From CAYMZB01 sp964394845 (GTDB taxonomy: Bacteria > Patescibacteriota > Microgenomatia > Daviesbacterales > UBA10151): a DNA stretch of 28,039 bases. Both the position numbers and the translations under genes were made by a program. How positions within the stretch are numbered: the stretch's first letter is position 1; every line of letters starts with the position of its first letter. Under the pieces are notes generated by a model. That model was not told where the DNA came from, did not search any database, and saw only the letters and a program-made list of their open reading frames with translations. Positions 7,972-15,252 of this stretch are shown one piece after another. The stretch spans positions 1 through 28,039 of the forward strand of contig CAYMZB010000033.1 in the NCBI GenBank assembly GCA_964394845.1, read 5' to 3'.

Positions 7972-8406
7972 ATGTCACGTAATGTAGTTATTGCATCAAT
8001 TCTTGTTTTAGCCTTAATACTTGTAGGCTGGCTCTTAATGCGTCCAAAAAAGCCTGTGGTAGAAGTTATTCCTACACCAGTTTCAACTGTAATTGAATCT
8101 GCTGCGCCTTCAGCGCCTGAAGGTGCAGTGATGAAAGAAGCAGTTGTTGTTAAGATTACCTCAAGCGGCTTTGTTTCCAAGACTATTACTGTGGGTGTTG
8201 GAGATAGTATATCTTGGGAAAATACTGATACAGCAGCTCACATAGTCAGTTCAGATAATCATCCAACCCATCTTTTATACACACCCTTAAATCTAGGAGT
8301 TATAAAACCAGGAGAGACAAAATCACTAATTCCTTCAAAAGCCGGGACATTTACTTATCATGATCATCTCAACCCTTCACTGATTGGTTCTATTACTGTA
8401 GAATAA
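7972..8406 (+). CDS. Membrane-anchored cupredoxin-like protein
   Basis: A 144-aa protein with an N-terminal transmembrane/signal helix (about 5-22), a Pro/Ala/Ser-rich linker (about 27-52) and a cupredoxin-like beta-sandwich. The linker implies an extracytoplasmic domain tethered to the membrane. Candidate metal ligands are H90, H97, H100 and the motif Y129-H-D-H132-L-N-P. In plastocyanins the matching segment has C-x2-H-x4-M; here Cys and Met are absent, so a classical type 1 blue copper site is unlikely. Copper binding through His only, or structural use of the fold, is possible. The next gene, 15 nt downstream, encodes a membrane PAP2 protein. Confidence 0.75.
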   Translation: MSRNVVIASILVLALILVGWLLMRPKKPVVEVIPTPVSTVIESAAPSAPEGAVMKEAVVVKITSSGFVSKTITVGVGDSISWENTDTAAHIVSSDNHPTHLLYTPLNLGVIKPGETKSLIPSKAGTFTYHDHLNPSLIGSITVE

Positions 8407-8421
8407 AACTAGAAGTCCTCT

Positions 8422-9066
8422 ATGAGAATTAAATTATTATTACTATCGCTCTTTTTTATTGGTTTTTTTATCTACTTTTCCTATATAGTTGCCAAGGAGA
8501 AATGGGTACAAACGGATTTTGATACAACAGTAAAACTGCAGGATCATATTCCAAGAAAATTTGACAAACAATTTTCTTATCTTAGTTTACTGGGAAGCGC
8601 GGAAATTACAGTTGGTTTTTGTATGATAATGGCTGTTCTTTATCTGGTAAGACTTAAGGTTTTGCCAGTGCTAGGATGGTCAATGATAATTCCAGCTTCA
8701 GTAGGAGAAGTATTTGGGAAATTAGTACTTTTTCACCCTGGACCACCTGTTTTTCTACATAGAAGTGTTTTACCAACTATTTTGCCAAGTTTTTATGTTC
8801 ATACTGATTTTTCCTATCCTTCAGGACATGTAACTAGAACTTTATTCATTATTACTATTTTACTAAGCATGGTGATCTTCCAATCAAAAAATCATCTTTT
8901 TAAAATTATTAGTATTGGTTTTCTAATTAGTTTGGCTTTTATGATTGGACTTACCAGAGTTTATTTAGGTGAACATTGGTTATCAGATGTAATTGGGGGA
9001 GGAGCGTTAGGGATAGGATTTGGGCTTTTTGCCTCAACATTGATTTTAAGAGTGAAAAAGGTTTAA
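8422..9066 (+). CDS. PAP2 family membrane phosphatase
   Basis: A 214-aa polytopic membrane protein of the type 2 phosphatidic acid phosphatase superfamily. PSGH is at 133-136 and the third motif, TRVYLGEHWLSDVIGG, contains R179, H185 and D189. The first motif, normally K-x6-R-P, reads K100 to G107-P108, so the usual Arg is Gly. About six membrane helices are visible. Relatives dephosphorylate phosphatidic acid, undecaprenyl diphosphate or other lipid phosphates at the outer face of the membrane. The substituted residue contacts phosphate in known members, so activity should not be assumed. Confidence 0.85.
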   Translation: MRIKLLLLSLFFIGFFIYFSYIVAKEKWVQTDFDTTVKLQDHIPRKFDKQFSYLSLLGSAEITVGFCMIMAVLYLVRLKVLPVLGWSMIIPASVGEVFGKLVLFHPGPPVFLHRSVLPTILPSFYVHTDFSYPSGHVTRTLFIITILLSMVIFQSKNHLFKIISIGFLISLAFMIGLTRVYLGEHWLSDVIGGGALGIGFGLFASTLILRVKKV

Positions 9067-9085
9067 TATAAAGCAACAGATGCCC

Positions 9086-9098
9086 GGGGGAGGTGATC
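9086..9098 (+). promoter_or_regulatory. Very strong Shine-Dalgarno sequence
   Basis: GGGGGAGGTGATC is an almost full complement of the 16S rRNA 3' end, 4 nt before the ATG at 9103. It stands out because most starts in this window have no Shine-Dalgarno sequence, and it decides the start of the small membrane protein. Confidence 0.8.
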
Positions 9099-9102
9099 TT
9101 TT

Positions 9103-9339
9103 ATGAATAGAAACGTTTCAATTATTGTAGTAATCCTGGTACTGGTAGTAATTGCAGGATATTTGGTATGGATTAGAAGTAGATACCAATCTCCTGTTAG
9201 TACAATTCAAGAAGAACAGGTTATAGTTACAGCAAGCCCTGTCCCTACAGCCTCTAGTTCTGCTACCCCGGGAGCAAAAAAAGAAGCAACAGGATCAACG
9301 AAGACAAAAAGTGCAACCAGTCCTGCAATGGTAAGATAG
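9103..9339 (+). CDS. Small single-pass membrane protein, unknown function
   Basis: A 78-aa protein with one N-terminal transmembrane helix (about 6-24) and then a Ser/Thr/Ala/Pro/Lys-rich tail of low complexity without Cys. The tail would lie outside the membrane. It has an exceptionally strong ribosome binding site. It lies 36 nt after the PAP2 gene and 7 nt before trxB and is probably co-transcribed with both. No family recognised. Confidence 0.65.
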   Translation: MNRNVSIIVVILVLVVIAGYLVWIRSRYQSPVSTIQEEQVIVTASPVPTASSSATPGAKKEATGSTKTKSATSPAMVR

Positions 9340-9346
9340 AGTTTGT

Positions 9347-10285
9347 ATGCTAGATTCTCAAGTTGAAAAATTAATAATCATTGGCTCCGGGCCTGCCGGC
9401 TTAACAGCTGCTATTTATGCCTCAAGAGGCGGCTTAAATCCGGTGGTAGTCGGAGGCAGGGAAGCAGGGGGTCAATTAATGCTGACCACAGATGTAGATG
9501 ATTATCCTGGTTTTGAGGAGGGAGTACAAGGGCCGGAGCTGATGGGTAAAATGAGAAAGCAGGCAGAACGGTTTGGAACAAGATTTGTTAATGAAGATGT
9601 TGTCTCAGTTAATCTAAAGACGCATCCTTTTGAGATTAAAACTGAAACCTTAAACCTGTTCACTGAAGCCTTGATTATAGCCACAGGAGCTTCTGCTATG
9701 TGGTTAGGACTACCATCTGAACAAAAATTAATAGGCAAAGGCGTATCTTCTTGTGCAGTTTGTGATGGCTTTTTCTTTAAGGATAAGAATGTTGTTGTAG
9801 TTGGAGGTGGGGATACTGCTATGAGAGAAGCAGCCTATCTTTCCAAACTTTGTAAAAAGGTAATAGTGGTACATAGGAGGGATACTCTGAGAGCCCAAGT
9901 AGCATTACAGCAGTTGGTAAAATCCAAACAAAATGTAGAATTTATTTGGAATACCGGAGTAGAAGAGATACTAGGACAAGATAAAGTGACAGGAGTGAAA
10001 TTAAAAAATACCCAAAATGGAGAGATTAACCAGTTAGAGATAGATGGAGTATTTATAGCAATCGGTCATAAGCCCAATACTGACTTTTTAAAAGGACAAT
10101 TAGAACTGAATAAAAAAGGATATGTGGTAGCGAAAGAAGAAACGAAAACTTCAGTGGCAGGAGTATTTGCAGCAGGTGATGTAGCAGATTATCATTACCG
10201 TCAGGCAGTCACAGCAGCTGGAGCAGGCTGTAAAGCTGCCTTTGATGCTGAAGAGTATCTGGAAAACGCAGAAACTCCTAATTAG
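9347..10285 (+). CDS. trxB: Thioredoxin reductase (NADPH)
   Basis: A 312-aa low-molecular-weight thioredoxin reductase of typical length. FAD-binding GSGPAGLTAAIYASRGG lies near the N-terminus. The redox-active CAVC is C136 to C139. NADPH-binding GGGDTAMREAAYL follows, with HRRDTLRA for the NADP phosphate, and the second FAD motif is GVFAAGDVADYHYRQAVTAAG. It passes electrons from NADPH to thioredoxin in the cytosol. No thioredoxin gene is present in the window. It ends the + strand run and faces the convergent PIN toxin gene. Confidence 0.95.
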   Translation: MLDSQVEKLIIIGSGPAGLTAAIYASRGGLNPVVVGGREAGGQLMLTTDVDDYPGFEEGVQGPELMGKMRKQAERFGTRFVNEDVVSVNLKTHPFEIKTETLNLFTEALIIATGASAMWLGLPSEQKLIGKGVSSCAVCDGFFFKDKNVVVVGGGDTAMREAAYLSKLCKKVIVVHRRDTLRAQVALQQLVKSKQNVEFIWNTGVEEILGQDKVTGVKLKNTQNGEINQLEIDGVFIAIGHKPNTDFLKGQLELNKKGYVVAKEETKTSVAGVFAAGDVADYHYRQAVTAAGAGCKAAFDAEEYLENAETPN

Positions 10286-10289
10286 GGGG

Positions 10290-10311
10290 GCTGGCGGATC
10301 GGAATGACAGA
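10290..10311. repeat. Half of a dispersed palindromic repeat (GGAATGACA type)
   Basis: The convergent gap after trxB contains CTGGCGGATCGGAATGACAG (20 bp). It resembles one arm of the short GTCATTCC/GGAATGAC palindromes found in intergenic DNA of many bacteria, and shares the GTCATTCC word with the full palindrome at 19487. Only one arm is present. Relation to mobile REP-like elements is inferred from resemblance. Confidence 0.4.
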
Positions 10312-10327
10312 AAGTGCGCAACTTGAG

Positions 10328-10741
10328 TTAAGGTAGAGTAGGGATGCCTACTTTGATAAAATCCGAATCCAAAGAGATTACTGAGTCTATAGAAAATTTC
10401 TTTACTAAAGCTATGGTTGTAGCATCAGTTAACGATAGTTTATGCTCTTGGAATTTCTGAACCAATTCAAACGCATGGACTTGAATCTCTTCATCAACCC
10501 ATAGCTGAATTACTGAACTGGTTGTAATGGTTTTCTTAATTAAATCAATAAACTTTGGAACTAATTTGGGTTTATTATAAATAAGAAAAGTAACTGTTTC
10601 ATCAATAATGTCATTTGAAGTAACAATAGTTCTGTTTTCTTTAAGGAGAGTTTTTATTATATTTTTTATCCGTATGTGATCAGGTTCATCCGATAGATAA
10701 TACGCTAGCCAAGCCGAGGTATCAATAAAAAATTGAGACAT
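10328..10741 (-). CDS. PIN-domain toxin (VapC-like ribonuclease)
   Basis: A 137-aa PIN-domain protein. Acidic residues matching the metal site are D7 (FIDTSAW), E48 (IIDETVTF), D106 (LSLTDATTIA) and D125/D127 (ISLDSDF). PIN toxins of the VapC family cleave specific tRNA or rRNA in an Mg2+-dependent reaction. It lies directly after the ribbon-helix-helix gene, the usual antitoxin-toxin order with abutting genes. Its 3' end faces trxB. Confidence 0.88.
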   Translation of the reverse strand: MSQFFIDTSAWLAYYLSDEPDHIRIKNIIKTLLKENRTIVTSNDIIDETVTFLIYNKPKLVPKFIDLIKKTITTSSVIQLWVDEEIQVHAFELVQKFQEHKLSLTDATTIALVKKFSIDSVISLDSDFIKVGIPTLP

Positions 10742-10996
10742 TTAATCTTTTAGATATATTTCGTCAACTCTTTTAGAAAGACCAGGACTGCCTCCTTTAG
10801 CAAAACCAGCCATTTTTAAAAGAGAATTATTTTTTAGGCTCTTTTTTCTATTAGACTCAAGAATTTTTTCATATTCCTTGGCCATACGGGAGATTACATC
10901 TCTGATAATTCGAGAACGGGAGAAGCTGGTGAGCTTAGCCAGCTCGTCCAAGACATTAACAGATTCCGGCTCTAAGTATATTTGGTAACGTTGCAT
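10742..10996 (-). CDS. Ribbon-helix-helix antitoxin (VapB/CopG-like)
   Basis: An 84-aa protein. The N-terminal 45 residues look like a ribbon-helix-helix DNA-binding domain: a beta strand (RYQIYLEPESV), then helices with SRSRIIRDVISRMA. The basic C-terminal tail would wrap the PIN toxin. No metal-binding ACT domain follows, so it is not NikR despite lying beside a nickel enzyme gene. The toxin gene starts immediately after its stop. It probably represses its own promoter at the palindrome at 11004-11030. Confidence 0.82.
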   Translation of the reverse strand: MQRYQIYLEPESVNVLDELAKLTSFSRSRIIRDVISRMAKEYEKILESNRKKSLKNNSLLKMAGFAKGGSPGLSKRVDEIYLKD

Positions 10997-11003
10997 AATA
11001 ATA

Positions 11004-11030
11004 TATACACCATAATATATATGGTGTATA
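11004..11030. promoter_or_regulatory. Perfect palindrome in divergent vapBC-like/sodN promoter region
   Basis: TATACACCATA and TATGGTGTATA are 11-bp arms around a 5-bp AT centre. On the minus strand TTGACA (11037 to 11032), 17 nt and TATGGT (11014 to 11009) form a promoter for the antitoxin. On the plus strand TATAAT (11027-11032) overlaps the right arm and would serve sodN. The palindrome is a good operator for the ribbon-helix-helix protein, and a bound repressor would cover both promoters. Confidence 0.7.
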
Positions 11031-11051
11031 ATGTCAAGTATATTGAAATTA

Positions 11052-11098
11052 GTGGGCAGGGAAAACCCTGCATAGCGGTTTGTTCAGTCGCTACCCAC
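11052..11098 (+). promoter_or_regulatory. Three-way-junction-like leader upstream of sodN
   Basis: Outer stem GTGG/CCAC (11052-11055 with 11095-11098) encloses GCAGGG/CCCTGC (11056-11061 with 11066-11071, AAAA loop) and AGCG/CGCT (11074-11077 with 11089-11092, 11-nt loop). It lies in the transcribed leader between the plus-strand -10 and the sodN start. It could be a cis-regulatory RNA; it does not match the nickel/cobalt riboswitch, which has a four-way junction. Confidence 0.4.
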
Positions 11099-11126
11099 AA
11101 GAATTAAAAGTTTCAGAGACCGCCAA

Positions 11127-11594
11127 TTGCTACAAAGAAAGTTTAGTGGTAAAATATTAGAAGTTGTGATTAAATTAATCAATTTGTTAATAAAACTTCT
11201 TCCTGCAAAGCCTGCTTTTGCCCATTGTGATATTCCTTGCGGTATTTATGATCCTCATGCTGCACAACTTGCCTCCCAAACCGTACTAAAGATGGTGCAA
11301 AAGATAAATGAATTGCCTACAGATAACTCTTCAATTAACGATAGAAATAATTTTGTCAGGATGGTCAAAGTCAAAGAAGAGCATGCCGAAGCTTGCAAAA
11401 GAGAAGTTTTGATATTATGGACGGATTATTTTAAGCCAGAACACTTGGAAAAGTTCCCGAATTTACATGGACTGGTTTGGAAAACCGCTAAGCTTTGTTC
11501 CAAAAATAAACAAAATGTTGATGAAGAAACAGCCAGGGAATTAATTGAAGCAGTAGATAAGATTGCAGAGATATTTAAACAAACGAAGAAATAG
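11127..11594 (+). CDS. sodN: Nickel-containing superoxide dismutase precursor
   Basis: A 155-aa NiSOD precursor. The nickel hook HCDIPCGIY starts at H33; after removal of the propeptide, His1, Cys2 and Cys6 would bind Ni. The rest is the expected four-helix bundle (EEHAEACKREVLILWTDYF). The enzyme dismutates superoxide to O2 and H2O2. The 32-residue leader is hydrophobic and ends in A-F-A, giving an AxA-like cleavage site before H33. The assigned TTG at 11127 has no clear Shine-Dalgarno; in-frame GTG at 11166 would shorten the leader by 13 residues. The maturation protease gene follows 4 nt downstream, confirming the call. Confidence 0.93.
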   Translation: MLQRKFSGKILEVVIKLINLLIKLLPAKPAFAHCDIPCGIYDPHAAQLASQTVLKMVQKINELPTDNSSINDRNNFVRMVKVKEEHAEACKREVLILWTDYFKPEHLEKFPNLHGLVWKTAKLCSKNKQNVDEETARELIEAVDKIAEIFKQTKK

Positions 11595-11598
11595 CCTT

Positions 11599-11916
11599 AT
11601 GCAAATTTTCCCTTTTTCCAGATTTACAGTTTACGGCAACAGTATGACCCCTGCTTTAAGTCCAGGTCAGGATGTAGTAAGTTTTAATTGGGCTTATTTA
11701 GGCAAAAAACCAAAGGTGGGAGATATTGTGATTATAAATGTAAATGGAAAAAAAATGGTTAAGCGAGTTCAAAAAATTGTCGATCGTAAAGTTTTTGTAA
11801 AAGGGGATAATAAGTTAGGGAGTACTGATTCAGGAGACTTTGGGCCAATTAATATTGGTGAGGTAATAGGTAAAGTAGTATATCAGTCTAATACCCATCA
11901 AATCTATCGGTTCTAA
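11599..11916 (+). CDS. sodX: Nickel superoxide dismutase maturation protease (S26 type)
   Basis: A 105-aa signal-peptidase-I-like (S26) protease. The catalytic Ser is S15 in YGNSMTPAL and the general-base Lys is K55 in MVKRV; the third conserved box is KGDNKLGSTDSGDFGPI. It is short, with no obvious N-terminal membrane helix, as expected for SodX, which trims the NiSOD propeptide so that His1 becomes N-terminal and can bind nickel. I chose ATG 11599, where similarity begins and which lies 4 nt after the sodN stop, over an upstream in-frame ATG inside sodN. The 3' end overlaps the convergent flavoprotein gene by 29 nt. Confidence 0.92.
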   Translation: MQIFPFSRFTVYGNSMTPALSPGQDVVSFNWAYLGKKPKVGDIVIINVNGKKMVKRVQKIVDRKVFVKGDNKLGSTDSGDFGPINIGEVIGKVVYQSNTHQIYRF

Positions 11917-12541
11917 TGCTGGTTTCATCTACCTCAAGATCCAAAAGAATTTTTTCAAAACCATCAACCAGGCCAGGAGGCCCGGCCAGGTAATAGACAG
12001 GTAGTTTGTAGTTAGCAGATGGCAGTTGGGTAAGTTGGCCATCACGACTGGTTACAATATAAATAATCTTCAAGTTAGGTAACTTTTTCTCCCAAAGATT
12101 TAACTCTTCCTTAAAAAGAAAATTATCATTTGAGTTTGAATAGATTAGGGTTATTAGTGTAGATAATTTTCTATCTACTGCATATTTGATCATACTTCTA
12201 AACGGGGTAATACCTATTCCTCCTGCTATAAAATAAGCTGGAGTGGATTCATCTAAAGTAAAAGTGCCAACTGGGTAAGAGGTATTAATGGTATCTCCTT
12301 TTTTTAATTTTTCCAGCCTTCTTTTAAACCGGCTAACCCCTTTTTTAATAGTGACCATTAAAAAGTTTTCGCTGGGAGATGAGGAAATAGTAAAAGCTCT
12401 GGTATTGCCATTTTTATCCTTCACCGGTAATTTAACATCCAGATATTGCCCGGCATAGAAGTAAAAACCAGCTGACTTTTCTAAAATCAAGCTGAAAGTA
12501 TTGCCTGATTCTAGCTTTTTGTTGATTACTTTGAGTAACAT
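11888..12541 (-). CDS. Ferredoxin-NADP+ reductase family flavoprotein
   Basis: A 217-aa two-domain oxidoreductase. The FAD-binding barrel contains R48-A-F-T-I-S-S-S-P (the R-x-[FY]-[ST] motif), and the NAD(P) domain has GGIGITPFRSM (107-117) and YYLAGPPGLVDGFEKIL. No [2Fe-2S] domain or haem domain is fused. Members move electrons between NAD(P)H and ferredoxin, flavodoxin or haem proteins; the partner here is unknown. It points toward sodX and overlaps its end. The minus-strand promoter TATAAT at 12556-12551 lies 9 nt before the start, so the mRNA has almost no leader. Confidence 0.85.
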   Translation of the reverse strand: MLLKVINKKLESGNTFSLILEKSAGFYFYAGQYLDVKLPVKDKNGNTRAFTISSSPSENFLMVTIKKGVSRFKRRLEKLKKGDTINTSYPVGTFTLDESTPAYFIAGGIGITPFRSMIKYAVDRKLSTLITLIYSNSNDNFLFKEELNLWEKKLPNLKIIYIVTSRDGQLTQLPSANYKLPVYYLAGPPGLVDGFEKILLDLEVDETSIRTDRFDGY

Positions 12542-12578
12542 AGTAGGAGGATTATATACTTTGTGAGATAATTAGACT
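12542..12578. promoter_or_regulatory. Compact divergent promoters
   Basis: Within 37 bp lie a minus-strand TATAAT (12556-12551) for the flavoprotein and a plus-strand extended -10, TGA-GATAAT (12567-12572), 6 nt before the ATG at 12579. Both predict leaderless or near-leaderless transcripts. Clear -35 boxes were not seen. Confidence 0.5.
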
Positions 12579-12872
12579 ATGGAAGTTGCTACAGAACAAA
12601 AAATAATTCAACCCACAGACCAACATGACGTTGATCTAAATAAAGCAGTGGGCGGGATTCAGCCTGATGCGCAAAAACCTATCCCCCTTACAGAAGAATT
12701 AAGACAAATAGGGGTAGATGTAACTCATATTGCAGGCAGTGCTTTTAAAGAGGTGATGAGTGGCGTAGGGGGATCGACCAGAGATAGGGTGGCTAGTAAC
12801 AATCCGATTAGTTTGGTATGGGAGAGGGCAAGAAGAATGAAAGAGAAATTAATCCAGGAAAAGGCAGCATAA
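12579..12872 (+). CDS. Unknown 97-aa protein paired with the VirD4-like ATPase
   Basis: A soluble, mixed-charge protein without signal peptide, membrane helix or Cys. The N-terminal third is polar and probably disordered (Gln/Asp-rich); the C-terminal end is a basic helix (LVWERARRMKEKLIQEK). It ends 3 nt before the ATPase start, so the two are almost certainly co-transcribed and coupled. A role as partner or adaptor of the ATPase is inferred only from this pairing. Confidence 0.65.
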   Translation: MEVATEQKIIQPTDQHDVDLNKAVGGIQPDAQKPIPLTEELRQIGVDVTHIAGSAFKEVMSGVGGSTRDRVASNNPISLVWERARRMKEKLIQEKAA

Positions 12873-12875
12873 TTT

Positions 12876-15218
12876 ATGGAAGTAACACAAAGTAGCGGGC
12901 CGGATTTTGTCAGTTTAATAATGGCAATAGTTGCAGTTTTGGCTGTAATGCTAGTATTTGTGGGAGTATTCTTTTTTTTAAAAAAGTATTTTGTAGGTTG
13001 GATTAAGTATCGTGATAGAGAAAAGGCCTCTTTACAATATGTTTTAATTCAAATAAAAGTCCCCAGAGGAAATGAGATTAAAATTGATGCAATAGAGCAA
13101 TTATTTGCCACTTTTACTTCACTTAGGAAATCAGGAGGTATGTTATCTAGTTTTAAACCCCAGCCTCATTTATCCTTTGAAATAGTAGCAGTTCACGAAT
13201 CTATCAAGTTCTTTGTTTCATGTCATAAGTCCCATCAGGATTTGTTGGAAAAACAAATTCACGGAGCCTATCCTGATGCAGATATTAAAGAAGTGCCTGA
13301 ATATAATATCTTTAATGAAACTTCACAGACTGCTTATGCAGAGCTCAAATTGAAAAATGCTGACTATTTTCCAATAAAAACTTTTCGTGATCTACCAACA
13401 GATCCTTTATCTTCTTTAACCTCAGCTTTAGCTAAAATGCAGATTGGTGAGGGAGCAGCCATGCAACTCCTGATTGCCCCGGCAGGTAGTAAATGGAAGG
13501 ATGCTGGTCAAAAATGGGTTAAGCATGAAAAAGATCCGGGAAAAGAGAATAGTCCTAAACCGCCACCCGATGCTAAACAGCTTGAAGCAGTGGAAGGAAA
13601 GATTTCCAAATCCGGCTTTGAGATCAGTATAAGGATTGTTGTTTCATCAACTTCCGGAGAGTCTGCTAAGGCTCATTTAACTAACATTAAAGCTGCTTTT
13701 GAACAGTTTAGTGGTCCATACAATAACTTTACAGGAGCAAAAGTAGTTTCTGAAAAAAGCTTTTTAACTGATTTTATTTATCGTTATATGCCAAGATTTT
13801 CAAAAACATCTGTTCTAACCCCGGATGAGCTGGCTTCACTTTTCCATTTTCCTAATAAGTCTATAGAAACTCCATACATTACCTGGCTATCTTCTAAAAG
13901 AGCTCCGGCCCCGGAAAAAATTCCTACTTCAGGACTTTATCTTGGTAAGTCAGTTTTTAGGGGAGTGGATCGTCCGGTTTATGTATCAGAGGACGATAGA
14001 AGGCGTCATATGTATATTATTGGCAGGACAGGTACTGGTAAATCAGAGCTTTTGAAAAGTATGATGTTGCAGGATATTTTAGCAGGGAAAGGTATTTGTT
14101 TTATCGATCCTCATGGTGATGCTGCAGAAGAACTGCTTCAGCTTATCCCTGCTTCTCGAGCAGAGGATGTAATCTATTTTGATCCTTCAGATGGGGCTCG
14201 TCCGTTTGGATTAAACATGCTTGAGGCTCATACTGAGCAACAAAAACATTTTGTAGTAGCTTCAATTATAGGACTGATGTATAAACTTTTTGATCCTAAT
14301 AAAACCGGAATTATCGGGCCTAGATTTGAGCATGGCGTTAGAAATGCCATGTTAACAGCTATGTCTAAACCTGGCGCTACATTTGTAGAAGTAATGAGGC
14401 TTATGACTGATGCTACTTTTGTTAAGGAATTATTACCCCTGGTTACAGATCCGGTGGTAAGAAGATATTGGACTGATCAAATTGCCCAAACTACGGATTT
14501 CCATAAATCAGAAGTTTTGGATTATACGGTTTCTAAGTTCGGTAGATTTGTAACTAATAAAATGATGAGGAATATTATTGGTCAGTCCCAGTCCTCATTT
14601 GATTTAAGAAAGGTAATGGATGAAGGGAAGATTTTAATTATGAATTTATCAAAAGGAAAAATGGGGGAAGAAAACTCTAACTTTTTAGGGTTAATTTTGG
14701 TGCCTAAGATTTTGGCAGCAGCCATGTCCAGATCAGATATGCCAATGGAGCAAAGAAGAGACTTCTATTTGTATGTTGATGAGTTTCAAAATTTTGCCAC
14801 AGAAACATTCGCAGATATTTTATCAGAGGCTAGAAAATATAGATTAAACTTAACTGTTGCTAACCAATTTATTGGTCAGATTGGCGAGGATTTAAAAAAT
14901 GCGGTTTTCGGGAACGTTGGTACTGTGATTGGCTTTAGAGTTGGAGTGACTGATGCTAACTACTTGCAGCATGAGTTTTCCCCAACCTTTTCTGAGCAGG
15001 ATCTAGTCAATGTTGAATCTCCTCATGCTTATATCAAAACTATAGTTGCTGGTGAGCCGGTAGTGCCGTTTTCTTTGGATACAACTAAAGATATGATTAA
15101 ATGGAGGGCAATGTTAAATCCTCAAATTGGTCAAGCCATAAAAGAATTGTCACGGTTAAAGTTTGGCAGGGATGAAGCGCAAGTAGAAGCTTCAATTGTA
15201 CAAAGAGCAAAGCTTTAA
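12876..15218 (+). CDS. VirD4/TraG-like membrane-anchored AAA+ ATPase
   Basis: A 780-aa protein with one N-terminal transmembrane helix (about 10-35), a long extra domain (about 45-330) and a RecA-like motor of the T4SS coupling-protein/HerA-FtsK group. Walker A is G383-R-T-G-T-G-K389-S390; FIDPHGDAAEELL follows; Walker B is YLYVDEFQNF with D635-E636; and TVANQFIGQI is typical of VirD4/TraD. Such motors move DNA or protein across the membrane. No relaxase, VirB4 or pilus gene is present here, so this may be a stand-alone translocase, as is common in CPR genomes. Its substrate is unknown. Confidence 0.85.
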   Translation: MEVTQSSGPDFVSLIMAIVAVLAVMLVFVGVFFFLKKYFVGWIKYRDREKASLQYVLIQIKVPRGNEIKIDAIEQLFATFTSLRKSGGMLSSFKPQPHLSFEIVAVHESIKFFVSCHKSHQDLLEKQIHGAYPDADIKEVPEYNIFNETSQTAYAELKLKNADYFPIKTFRDLPTDPLSSLTSALAKMQIGEGAAMQLLIAPAGSKWKDAGQKWVKHEKDPGKENSPKPPPDAKQLEAVEGKISKSGFEISIRIVVSSTSGESAKAHLTNIKAAFEQFSGPYNNFTGAKVVSEKSFLTDFIYRYMPRFSKTSVLTPDELASLFHFPNKSIETPYITWLSSKRAPAPEKIPTSGLYLGKSVFRGVDRPVYVSEDDRRRHMYIIGRTGTGKSELLKSMMLQDILAGKGICFIDPHGDAAEELLQLIPASRAEDVIYFDPSDGARPFGLNMLEAHTEQQKHFVVASIIGLMYKLFDPNKTGIIGPRFEHGVRNAMLTAMSKPGATFVEVMRLMTDATFVKELLPLVTDPVVRRYWTDQIAQTTDFHKSEVLDYTVSKFGRFVTNKMMRNIIGQSQSSFDLRKVMDEGKILIMNLSKGKMGEENSNFLGLILVPKILAAAMSRSDMPMEQRRDFYLYVDEFQNFATETFADILSEARKYRLNLTVANQFIGQIGEDLKNAVFGNVGTVIGFRVGVTDANYLQHEFSPTFSEQDLVNVESPHAYIKTIVAGEPVVPFSLDTTKDMIKWRAMLNPQIGQAIKELSRLKFGRDEAQVEASIVQRAKL

Positions 15219-15229
15219 TACTTTTCTGG

Positions 15230-15235
15230 TATAAT
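15230..15235 (+). promoter_or_regulatory. -10 box of the tRNA-Ile gene
   Basis: TGG-TATAAT (hexamer 15230-15235) is an extended -10 box 17 nt before the tRNA 5' end, directly after the VirD4-like gene. Confidence 0.55.
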
Positions 15236-15252
15236 TAGGGCTGTTTTAATTT

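Noticed and set aside
10742..10996. NikR nickel regulator, because of the adjacent NiSOD
   Set aside because: At 84 aa it has no metal-binding ACT domain and is coupled to a PIN toxin gene; an antitoxin fits better.
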